Source: Protonemura montana
Lineage: Eukaryota; Arthropoda; Insecta; Plecoptera; Nemouridae
Assembly (NCBI GenBank): GCA_947568835.1
Contig: OX387604.1
Coordinates: 11,933,076 to 11,997,075, forward strand
Reading direction: 5' to 3'
DNA: 64,000 nt
The notes under the pieces are model-generated. The model was not told the DNA's origin and searched no databases. It saw only the letters and a list, made by a program, of their open reading frames with translations. Both the position numbers and the translations under genes were made by a program. Below, piece after piece: positions 1-10,542 of this stretch (within the stretch, counting starts at the first letter, position 1; each line of letters begins with the position of its first letter).

Positions 1-2
1 AT

Positions 3-1584
3 ACTCTCGACCCCTATCCCTTTGGGCTTGATCCCGTGTGGCAGGTTGCATTGAATAAGATCATTTTCCTCAACTCGTACAAGATGAAATTATCCATCAT
101 CGTCGGAGTGTTCCACATGATATTTGGTGTCTGTCTGAGTGTGGTCAACCATGTGTAAGCAATACATGCTACAAGTAGCCTTTTTTTAATTTGCTTGCGC
201 CCTGGAACCTGCATTATTAGAACATGATGGTTGTTTTTTATTTTTTTCAGACATTTTAAAACCAAAGCAAACATCATTTTTGAGTTCATCCCCCAACTTC
301 TGTTCTTGGTGCTACTTTTTGCATGGATGGTGGTTATGATGTTTATGAAGTGGGTCATGTTTACACCCCAAAACGACGGTATGTTGCTACATCTATATAA
401 AATTGCTTGGAAATGTATTAATTAGTCCCCAATCCTAAAATAATGTTTAAATTTGATTTAAAAAACCATTGATATGTATGTTTTTACCTGCTATTTGTAA
501 TCATAATTAATTAGAGACTTCTTTGGCTGCTGACAGTTCTGGAAACGAGCCCTCGATGTGCACCATCGGTTCTGATCCTCTTCATCAATATGATGCTATT
601 GAAGCACAGCCCGGCATTCCCAGGCTGCAATGAGTACCTGTTTGACGGGCAGGACCTATTGCAGAAAGCATTCCTTTTAATCGCACTCCTCTGTGTGCCT
701 GTCATGTTGCTCGGCAAGCCTCTCTATGTCATGTTTTCGCGTAAAAAAAAACAGGTAACAAACTGCTTCTGAACTTCCTTTAAACCCACAGAAATGATTA
801 TTTACTTCTTATCTTTCTTCTTATTTCTCAACCAGCCCATTTCTGGGGACTTGAACCAGGGCCTTGAAATGAAGCCTGAAAATGAAATGGAGGCACAATA
901 CTCATCCAATCCTGACCTCCATGAAGAAGAGGAAGAAATGAGTGAAATTTTCATCCACCAAGCAATTCACACAATTGAGTATGTGCTCAGTACGATTTCT
1001 CATACTGCGTCATATCTGCGTTTGTGGGCGCTTTCGTTGGCCCACGCTCGTGAGTAAAACCCAAGTCTCTCAACCCTACCATAAGTTTTCTGATCTTTTC
1101 AACACTAAATTCTGTGTGCTATTGTCATCACTTTCAGAATTATCCGAAGTATTGTGGACTATGGTCTTGAGGATCGGCCTAAAAGTAGATGGCTACTTCG
1201 GTGCAGTTATGATTTTTTTACTGTTTGCGGTATGGGCGACTTTTTCCGTGAGCATACTGGTAATGATGGAAGGGCTCTCAGCATTCCTGCATACATTGCG
1301 TCTCCACTGGTAAGTACCTTCAAATGGGCCCATTCTGTTCTTTCAAAACCGTTATCAAATGGACCCAAGCACACGATACTTGTGAAGGACAGAGATCTAT
1401 GTCAAAGACTTCTATGTGTCCTTTTTAGTCCTAGATTCTATGGTTAAAATTTTCCATACCACTGGAACGATTTTCCTCTGATTTCAGGGTCGAGTTTATG
1501 AGCAAATTCTATGTGGGACAAGGATATGCATTTGAACCATTTTCATTCAAAGCCATATTTGAGCAAGAGGATGAAGAAGAATAA
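3..1584 (+). CDS. V-type proton ATPase 116 kDa subunit a, C-terminal exons (5' partial)
   Basis: Subunit a is the membrane stator of the V0 sector and provides the proton half-channels of the vacuolar ATPase. Six exons join in frame: <3-154, 251-378, 537-754, 836-1049, 1138-1309 and 1488-1584. They encode the C-terminal half of the membrane domain. Visible family hallmarks are the start [10 protein letters not shown], several hydrophobic helices, the conserved [14 protein letters not shown] segment, a Glu-rich cytosolic loop at 930-950, and [20 protein letters not shown] across the exon 4/5 junction. The Arg in that last motif corresponds to the essential proton-path arginine of yeast Vph1. 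The protein ends in an acidic tail (QEDEEE) at TAA 1582-1584. All junctions are GT-AG. The N-terminal exons lie left of the window. Which arthropod paralogue (Vha100-1, -2 and so on) this is cannot be decided from these exons. Confidence 0.95.
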
Positions 1585-2180
1585 TCAGATGAGCATTATA
1601 TCCTGGTATGAAATATTTATTGAGTTTTATTTCCATGTTGATAACTGATAAGAAATGCACTAATTCATGGGTGACATATGAATCCATTTTTATTGGAGTA
1701 AAACTCATTATTGTGTGAAAACTGAGCATGCGCATTACTTTCAAAAGCTTGAATAAGTATTACTATTTTATTCTAAAAACATCTGTTTTAATGTTTTTTT
1801 TTGTTAATTAAAAGTGATTACCTTTGTAAACTCTAAATGTTGACTATCAAGTTTGATGTTTGGAGTCATTAGGGAGGGGGATGGGGGGGGGGGGGGTAGC
1901 TCTTTGGAAGAGTTTACTGCTATAATTGAAGCTACACTGTACAGTACAAAGAGAGATATCTGGTATAAATTGGCAACTATCACTATGAAATATAAACTAA
2001 TTCATTTGTGTCTAAAAAACTTGTGAGGCATATTATACTGTTTATTATCAATCTGCATCTGGGTGTGAGTATCTGTGCTTCCCACAAAAACTTGTCTCTA
2101 TGCGGTTTTACATCTTAATTAAAAATGCCTATTTGTAATGGTTTTCGACTTCAAATAAATGCAATTTAAGTGAACATGAG
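1585..2180 (+). other. Probable 3' UTR of the V-ATPase subunit a gene
   Basis: Non-coding AT-rich sequence follows the stop codon. It contains a G-rich run at about 1871-1896 and no ORF that resembles a protein. An AATAAA at 2154-2159 is the best polyadenylation signal, which would give a 3' UTR of about 0.6 kb. The extent is inferred. Confidence 0.5.
2154..2159 (+). terminator. Candidate polyadenylation signal AATAAA for V-ATPase subunit a
   Basis: A canonical hexamer 570 bases after the stop codon, in sense orientation. No transcript evidence is available, so the cleavage site is unknown. Confidence 0.4.
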
Positions 2181-3560
2181 GAAATATCTGCTTGCAAAAC
2201 AATATCAAAGAAATGTCAATGACTTTCTGTAGATTTCTTGTATCACACAACACAACATTTATTTCGCAATCTAATCTCATTCCGTAACCAATTTGCATGG
2301 CGGCATTTCTCTAACGTAATATTTAGCGGCCAATTAAGATAAATTAGCAAATTGTTTCACATCAAACCCACTACCAACCAGGTTTACCAAGTTACAGAAT
2401 GCTTGAAAATACTTCCAGGTTCAAGGTATTTGTTTTTTCTCTATAAATATTTGCAATGATCTCTTTTATTTTTATCTGTGACTACACTCTATGACAGCTA
2501 TGCTTGAAAAGGATGGTGATTCCATTAAGATGTCGCACTCAAAATTGTCTTGTGGAAAAATGTACTCAAAAAACCCCTATGCAAGCAACCTCCTTGCAAG
2601 GAGGAGCAACTCTAATGTAAATATTAAATCCATGGTTAAATTCCTAATTCCCTATTGAAACAAAGGAATAATATGATTATGTTATTATTTCAATGTGTAC
2701 ACATTCAAATAGAAAGGTTGGATACAGTTTTACTGTAACAACATAATTATGTAATTGGGAGAATATGCAATTATGACTGACTTCTGGCTGTCCGGGTGTT
2801 TTATGCCTTGGGCTATCCAACCGGAGATAGCATTGAGCTGAAAGAATTTGATATTTCCACGATCCCCTGCATAGGACAGGCCCGAAACCTTATCCCGTAA
2901 CCTATACACGCTTTATTCCGTGCTATACTTCCTTTTAACAGACGCTTGCTTTTCCAAAACATAAAAACACCAGACCATCAAAGCTATGAAAAACATAATT
3001 ATCATATCGTATCGCAATCAAATGATGCATGCTATCCACTTGCCATCCATAATGACTTGATATTATGGTTGTGATGGTGGTGGTGGTGGTGGTGAGAATC
3101 ACATTCTTTAAACGGCCCAGTCACTTCCGTTTTTCACGCGGAAATTTCATTTTTGCTCTTAGGTTTTCGGTAGCATAAAAATGTGTTTAGTAATGCTCTG
3201 ACAAATATTGGAGTAAATCTCTTCTATTCACCCTAGGAAGCGGAGGGAGAGACTGAGGGTCCCTTTTTACTTGACACCTATTTAGAAGTCTGATCCTGAA
3301 CTAAAAAGAGGTATAGTGACCAAAGAGGTCACCCTCTTTAAAAGAAGAACTTGTTTAGAAAGCGACAGACGACTTTTCCTTTCATCCCTGCGTAATACCA
3401 GTAAACCATGTCATCTGAGATCTGATTCGCTGGCGACACAGCGCGGGCCATCTCGCGAATCGTGTTCCTATCATATTGTTGTCGGAAACAAGTCTGTAGT
3501 TGTAAACCGACTGACTGGCTGGCGGTACTCTCACGAGTACTGGGCCCGCTCAGACTCCTA
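2181..3560. other. Intergenic, no gene seen
   Basis: AT-rich sequence with no convincing coding region on either strand. It holds a short GGT microsatellite at about 3073-3094. The right part becomes more CpG-rich towards the candidate promoter near 3569. Confidence 0.5.
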
Positions 3561-3689
3561 GTTAGTTCAGTTCAGTTCGAGCCGTGGGTTAGAGTTGGTG
3601 GGTCGCCGCGCGCTCGTCTCCATCGTGCTTCGAGAGTGCCGGGCTTGCTGATACGGAGAAGCATTTCACGGCTAGAAAGCATTATTTAG
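3561..3689 (+). promoter_or_regulatory. Candidate transcription start and non-coding first exon, possibly of aminopeptidase N
   Basis: Two overlapping arthropod-type initiator matches (TCAGTT at 3567-3572 and 3572-3577) lead into a CpG-rich stretch unlike its AT-rich surroundings. That stretch ends at a perfect splice donor, TTTAG|GTAAGT, with the GT at 3690-3691. The next sense-strand exon found is the aminopeptidase N exon, which begins after an acceptor ending at 10521. The first AUG of that exon is 21 bases in, so a 5' UTR exon upstream is expected. Joining the two across 6.8 kb is inference. No DPE is present at the expected spacing. Confidence 0.35.
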
Positions 3690-3691
3690 GT

Positions 3692-6600
3692 AAGTTTTTG
3701 ACGTTGGCAGCTGAACAGAGATTTTGAGCGGATTTTCCACTTTCAGGATCGTTAACTTGCACTGCAATGGTAATCAGTATTGGTTTACTTTTGTTTATTC
3801 GTGACCATAGTCTGAAGATGCCGATTTTGACGGGGGTGACTGAATTGTTACCCCGACTATTTCTATATTTTCTTAAATTAGCATACATTATATCCCAGTG
3901 TGTGCAGATCTAAATCTCTGTGATTTTGTGTCATGGTTTTTATTAACACAAAAAACGGCAAGTCGCTATCTGTGTATTAAATCATTTAAATTGGCCTGAA
4001 ATTCCCACCGGTCCTGCTGCGTTTAGTCATTAAACCTCAGGTATTCTAACTACTTAATATTCTATGAGAATTATGACGACGCTGGAGGGGACACATTGGT
4101 ACATTTGTGTGGCCTCTTGCTGGCCGTGCCCGTATCAATGAAGTTAGCATTGTCTTATTGCCATTGTACCTATTGTATTGCCCGAGATTATTGTTATTAT
4201 GTCAAGTACGAGTGCCTAGAGGTTGCGACTTGCTGCTAGCAACTGCAGACGAGACAGCGTGCAAAGTATTCAATTGTTGTCCCGTTTAAATTCATATGAA
4301 TACATAATTGCAACCAGTTTGATTGGAAAATTAATATATTCTAACGTACATCACTAGCGATAATAAGATAATCGGTCGCGCACTAGAAATGCGATTACTT
4401 ATGTGATTCTACACTTTGCAATTCTTCCTTAAAATTTTAAAACAATTTTAGCGAGTAACTTTTGTTTTGGCTTATTTCGATAGCATCGCGATCAAGTGTT
4501 CATCGTGCGCAGCTAAAACATTCTTCAATCTCACTAACGAGTAAAAATGTAAATAAGACGATAAACGATGAATGACTCCAATACAATCCGTTTGCGGCTT
4601 GAAACACTGCTAAACTATCGATTCAAAGTGAGTTTATTATCAAATGGCTTTTTTTGATCTACGAGTATATTTCGGTTACCAAACCAAATTCTTCTCAATA
4701 GTTCAAATAGACTGGAAAGTCGTTTGCTCTAGCAGGCTCGGGGCTAAACTACTTCTCGCATGCCCGTCATCTGTTAGCGTATGCCTCGCCGAGGTCAAAA
4801 ATTCAACCCGACCCGTGTCTCCCTTTCTGGCGGAGCGCATTAGATGGAAGGTTACTAGATGGCTGGCCTGCAAAAGTATCTCTTTCAAGATTATATATAT
4901 TCTTTTATATATGCTTAGTGCTTATTAGGCAACATGCATTGATTATGACGAATAGTGGAAGTTTTTTTTATATATTTAGTAGTCTATGATAAGTTTTGTT
5001 TCCTTCCTGTATGATGTGATAAAACTTGGTCAACGTACCCTGTAAGCTGACCGACACTGGTCCATGGGAACCTGAATCACCACACATTGCATAACGGCCA
5101 TAGTTTCCGTAAACAAACCGCGATAGATTAAAAAAAAATGCACTGTATTGTGGGGACTTGCCGGCAAACCAAATTGTGTGATATAAAAAAATGGCTTTTG
5201 TTGTATTCACAAAATACCGTGTAACAAGACCGGGGAGATGATTAGAAGGCGGGACAACGATCGCACAATGTGCTGGCTGCATAGGGGTATTTTGATCCAA
5301 TGTGGGTCTTCTCGGTTTGCAGTTGGTAATTCAAGTGATGTACACTTGACAAACTCTTGGCACACCATGTCCGGTGTGCAGGCCAGCAGGCGTGTGGTTA
5401 CTGCGAAGGCCACCCACACTTGAATTGGCAGCCACAATGGGAGGATCGTCATAAGGGGCACGTGAATAATTATTGCCGATGTATTTCTTATCAGCCTGCC
5501 TCACTGAATCATGGTCTTTGATGTCCCGCGTGTTACTTAACTGAGGAATAAAATTGTATTTGCACTTGTGAGTAACTTGTGAGTAAGCTGCGGTGCGATA
5601 TTGAAATCTGCTGCCACTTGCTAGTGGCTACTTATTGGGTCAAGTCGATATCGTGGAAATAGCAATCAGTACCATCACTCATCTCGTATAATAACAACTG
5701 AACTAACCAGTAGGTAACCAGCTTGAGTAAACAGCATCAACTCGTGCGAGCACGCCCTTCCCTCGCCCCTTCACCCGAAACGTTAGCTGCAATTAATTAC
5801 GTGCTCTGCTTGCAATTGTTTGCTGCCAGCATTTTTTATTTGTGTTCGAGCACGGCTATGAAATGAAAACTTTGCAATTTCTTTACTTTCTTGTAAAATG
5901 GTCATCACAACATCAATTCAAATGTATCAGTTTAATTAGAGAAATAATCAGTCGGGTATCTAATTGTAATTCAATAGTACTTTTTCTACTCGGCATTTCT
6001 CAGAAAGCAGATTACGGCGAGTTAAGCATTCGCAGTTAGACATTTTATAAACAAGAGATATTTTATATTGTCCGTTCTCTTCGACAGTGTCACAGTAGTG
6101 GTAAGAATGATGGCCATACAAAGTTTGTGTCAAATAAACAAAAAAAAACTGCAGGGATCTTTCCCCTTAAAGGAGGAAGTGGAGAATTCATTGGACACTG
6201 CTCGAGCACAAAGATGATTAAAAATTGCCCATAACTTTTTTTTTACTGTCTCAAGGTATGGCTGTGTAAGTATTGACGCTACTCACTCATCGAAGTTTTG
6301 GTTTTTGCTGGGAGTCAAATTATTAAAAGGGTAGGCAATGTTGATCACAATTGATATTTGCTGTCTGACTCCCACTCATTTCGAATTTACCCTGGGAGTG
6401 AAAGGTTTGGCTGAAATACCTGATAGAAAGCTGCCGTTTCATGGCCTGAGGCTAGGTCAATTGTAATTCAATCTTGGTTAACGAGATCTGCAAGAACTCG
6501 AGATTTTGGCACATAGAAAATGTTATACTACGACATATTGCAACGTTTATTGTGCAGTTTGCCAACAATTAGTTACAAGAAAATTTTTTCCCGACGTCGC

Positions 6601-7333
6601 GGCACAAATAAATTCCAAATCTAATTAGGTATATTGATACAGCATCGGGCTGAAGCATTGACCAATTATTGACTTATTTAGAATGCTATATACCGATGTC
6701 ATTGCCTGTTCGTAAAAAATATAGTTTGTAAGTAGGTCTTCAGTGAAACAGAGGTCAATGCATCCCCACTTCTACAGCTTTTTTGAGTGCATTAACGCCT
6801 ATGCAGAGGTCCACGCGGCTAATGATTATGCCATTTATTCGAATCTAGAAAAAAAAAAACAGTGTAAAAAGAAAGAGTGTGTCTATGGTGGCTACTATTC
6901 TATATTCTATTATTTAAAAAAAAAAGTGTACGGGGTACAGTTTTTGTTAGGGTCAAAATGCACATATTCGAGGACTTTGTGTGACGACTGACGATACCAT
7001 AATTTATGCAAGTAAAAGATAGTAGGAGTCATGATCGGAGCCTTTCCCTATGCACTGTTTTGTTTTTCTCCCCAAAATGTTTTCGAATACATTTCGACGC
7101 CCAAAAGTCTGACCGCGTGCAACGTTGCATTCTCAATTTTAGGTGGAGCCCAGGCTGCTAATTGTCAACTTGATGGTTACCGCTTGCTGTGAGTGACGCC
7201 AAGCAGCACTAAATGTTTATGTAATGCGGACTTCTCGATTTCAAAAAGAAAATACTCAAGATGACTTTGAAGTCCGGCAGAATAGCAATCTGACGTCCGA
7301 ATACTTTGATTCGACATCGGCTAGAATCTGCAA
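3692..7333. other. AT-rich intergenic or first-intron DNA without a clear gene
   Basis: If the exon ending at 3689 belongs to aminopeptidase N, this is the start of a giant first intron. No recognisable protein was found on either strand. On the minus strand, overlapping ORFs at 4968-5461 include a Cys-containing segment after a hydrophobic N-terminus and are discussed as a finding. Long A/T runs are frequent. Confidence 0.4.
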
Positions 7334-7748
7334 TATAATCGATTCAATCACACCAATTAATTTACAACAATAAATATTGAAATCACGCGTTTTCATTTTT
7401 ATTAAGACTCGATGCGATGCTTGCAACAACTTGCTGTCTAGTGGGATGATACACAACTCATTCAAGCCATTGGGGAGGAAGTAACGTTCAAATAAGGGGA
7501 ATATTGCGATGCAGATGCAGATTTTCAAAACAAAAGTACCGTGTTCTTCTTATATTAAATTCAGGACACAAAATTCAGTTATTTTCCATGAGCTTAAAAT
7601 AAAAATAACTATTACAATTGCAAAGAATTTAAACATGTGCATACACGTCATCCACTACTGTTTTCTTCAAACGGAGAAAAACAATAACTGTTCAAAATAC
7701 AACGACGTTTTTGGCGTGTGCTCACTAAAATTAAAACACTATATGTCT
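7334..7748. repeat. Left copy of a duplicated ~415-bp block
   Basis: This block is repeated in direct orientation at 9080-9502 with only scattered substitutions and two small insertions in the second copy. Neither copy encodes a recognisable protein. The duplicated unit may be part of an unidentified transposable element. Confidence 0.8.
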
Positions 7749-9079
7749 TTCAAGTATGAAACAACACAATTTATTATGCTGTGGTGCTATTGGCTGGTTC
7801 GATCTCCTGGCTCGTTCGTTCGTACTCATACCTTAGAGAAAAGAATATGGGTCCCATACCTTAGAGAAAAGCCCATACCTAAGCCCATACCTTGTTAGCG
7901 AGCGATAGCAACGGGGCTAGTTCTTTGTTTTCGGATGTGGTGTTCGGACAGTGGTATGGGATTACGCGCATTGGGAACGGCGAACGCGCCATGTTGTATG
8001 TTCCTATATGATGAGAAATTAAACGCATGATCACCCCATCGATATTGAGAGCAGTAACTGAACAGTGAACTGTGTAGTAGGATAAACCAACCCCCTCTCG
8101 TCTCTCGCCTAGCACCCCTCGGAAACCAAATTCTCATTTATACCTCGCATTTATACCGGGACGGCTTAACATCGGAGAATCAATTTTAGACTTAAGTATT
8201 AAATTCAAAACAAATTAAAGGTTCCTAGTTGAAAACATAGGAATTTTAATAGCGGATCCTTTGCCCTTAAAATAGTCTGAATGATTTCATTATCCATACC
8301 TACCCTGGCAAGAAGCATGACATGCGAGATATCTTCGTAATATCCTTGAAATGGTGACTTGGGCTTGAATCTTAATTCTTGATTACAGAAATAATAAATC
8401 CCAGTTTTAATGATATCACCATTTTCTTTAGAGCATAGTTCTTTACATAATAATTGAAAGAACCAAAGAATTGAAAAAGTGACGTCAGGTACTACCAGGT
8501 TTAATTTGTACTTAAAATCGTGTTAGAACTGCAGCGGTTGAAGGTTTAATGGTTGTTGACTTAAAAAAACGTGGTGTTAGCTTTTTGAAATTAGTCATAA
8601 CTTCGTAAACAATGAGCTTGGCACTCAAACATTTACAGTTTAGTTATTTCTTCTATTCTAGTACATTTTTGTAGCTCATACTTTAATTTTAATACACGAT
8701 TGCGTGATTAGATGAAATAAGTAGATTGCAGTAATGTGTTGTTCGAACTATGCTAGAATAATAAAATATGTCACGTACAGCCTCAATGGCACAGGTGTCT
8801 GAGGCAGGGGATTCACCCTGCCCCCCCCCCCCCCCCCACACTCACTCATCACCATTACACATTTTAATTGGTTGGAGTGGGGGGGGCAAACGTATTACCA
8901 ATTCCGTATTTCTGATTGAGAGTAGTCGCACTAGCCTTTAAAATATGTGATTCGCCATATATTAATAATTACAGGGGGGGGGGGGGGGGGGGGGCTGTGA
9001 GAAAATGTCTCCGAAACAATTTTAAGCTAAAGAAAAACAAGCCAGAGGAGAATGAGAGCCCACTTATTTACCACTTATT
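7749..9079. other. Non-coding spacer with homopolymer tracts
   Basis: This spacer lies between the two copies of the duplicated block. It holds short tandem copies of CCCATACCTTAGAGAAAAG around 7829-7893, a C run at about 8820-8837 and a G run at about 8971-8993. No gene is visible. Confidence 0.5.
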
Positions 9080-9502
9080 TATAATCGATTCAATCACACC
9101 AATTAATTTACAACAATAAATATTAAAATCACGCGTTTTCATTTTTATCAAGACTCGATGCGATGCTTGTAACAACTTGTTGTCTAGTGGGATGATACAC
9201 AACTCATTCAAGCCATTGGGGCGGAAGTAACGTTCAAATAAGGGGAATATTGCGATGCAGATCCGCAAGAGATTTTCAAAACAAAAGTACCGTGTTATTC
9301 TTATATTTAATTCAGGACACAAAATTCAGTTATTTTCCATGAGCTTAAAATAAAAATAACTATTACAATTGCAGAGAATTTAAACATGTGCATACACGTC
9401 GTCATCCACTACTGTTTTCTTCAAACTGAGAAAAACAATAACTGTTCAAAATACAACGACGTTCTTGGCGTGTGCTCACTAAAATTAAAACACTATATGT
9501 CT
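9080..9502. repeat. Right copy of the duplicated ~415-bp block
   Basis: Direct-orientation partner of 7334-7748. Its right end runs straight into a minisatellite, whereas the left copy continues into unrelated sequence. The duplication breakpoint therefore coincides with the minisatellite start. Confidence 0.8.
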
Positions 9503-9606
9503 ACACTATGTTCTCTATGTACACTATGTACTCTATGTACACTATGTTGTACACTATGTTGTACACTATGTTGTACACTATGTTGTACACTATGTTTACA
9601 CTATGT
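9501..9606. repeat. Minisatellite built on TACACTATGT
   Basis: About nine head-to-tail units of TACACTATGT with 2-4 base linkers (TG, TCTC, ACTC). The last five units are nearly identical 13-mers. It separates the duplicated block from the LINE fragment. Confidence 0.85.
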
Positions 9607-10173
9607 ATGACGAAATTTCTTGGAGTGACCATTGATGGTAATCTGAATTGGGAAGGGCACATCAATACTATAGCACCTCAAATAGCATCTGGTTGCTACC
9701 TTATCAAAAGAATTCTTAATATCTGTAATGCCAACACTGCTAAATTGGTGTAGGAACTTCTCATTCGTCCATTCGAGACTTACCTACGGAATAGTTCTTT
9801 GCGCTGGCCACGATCCCACGCAACCTGGAGTACACCAGAAAGATTCGTGTAGACCACTATTCAGACAATATTGTATATTGCCCCTAGCATGTATTTTATT
9901 CTATATATTCTATAATACCATATGTGACCAATTGTAAAAATGTCAAAAGAGTTCAGAAAAAACATGTACATAGCTTAAGAAGCAATGATAAAAACTATGA
10001 TCTTACACCTACTATTAATAAGGGCCCTATTAAGAGAGGTGTCTGTATTTTTAACAATTTACCATGTTATATTACAGAATTGTCTAACGGTAAAGATTTT
10101 GTGAAAGAGCTAAAAAAGTTCTTATTACATCATTGTTTTTACTCATTGACAGAATTTAATGATTTTAAAATGT
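9607..10173 (+). mobile_element. LINE (non-LTR retrotransposon) reverse transcriptase C-terminal fragment, broken
   Basis: Conceptual translation gives FLGVTIDGNLNWEGHI, then a ribonuclease-adjacent SGCYLIKRI region, FVHSRLTYGIVL and, after frame changes, a segment ending in NLPCYITEL. This order is typical of the C-terminal part of Jockey/RTE-type reverse transcriptases. Reading requires at least two frame changes and there are stop codons near 9751 and 9937, so the copy is dead. The RT catalytic YADD region is absent (5' truncation). The clade assignment is tentative. Confidence 0.7.
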
Positions 10174-10521
10174 AAAAATGTAAAAATGTAAAACTGATGC
10201 TCCAATATTACCAATAATGTAATCAACCTGGAATAAGACATTATTATTATAATTTCTATTATTTTTATTCTAGATTGATGACGAAGGAAACCACTTACAA
10301 TATATTTATCTTTTGTAATGCATCTGACTTTATGTTTTCCTCCTCCTCCCCCCCCCCCCCCCCCCCCTCCTAATTTTCACTGCTTTATCTGAAGCAGACA
10401 AATTCTTGGCCTTCCTACCAAATAATCCATCCCTGATGATAGAACTTAAATTGTTGCAAATGTTATATAATAATATTAAAAGAGTAGCAAATATATAATC
10501 TGTATTTCTCTTTTGCTTCAG
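10174..10521. other. Intronic or upstream DNA of aminopeptidase N
   Basis: Contains short AAAATGTA repeats around 10165-10193 and a pure C run at about 10347-10366, then a splice acceptor (TTGCTTCAG) ending at 10521. No gene is seen. Confidence 0.5.
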
Positions 10522-10542
10522 ATTTGCGGGCGTCCAAAAGTG

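Noticed and set aside
3316..3561. Plus-strand ORFs of 75-81 aa around 3316-3689
   Set aside because: No homology or splice support. The region looks like a promoter and non-coding exon instead.
7509..7898. 129-aa plus-strand ORF within the duplicated block
   Set aside because: The second copy of the block breaks the frame and the product has no recognisable features.
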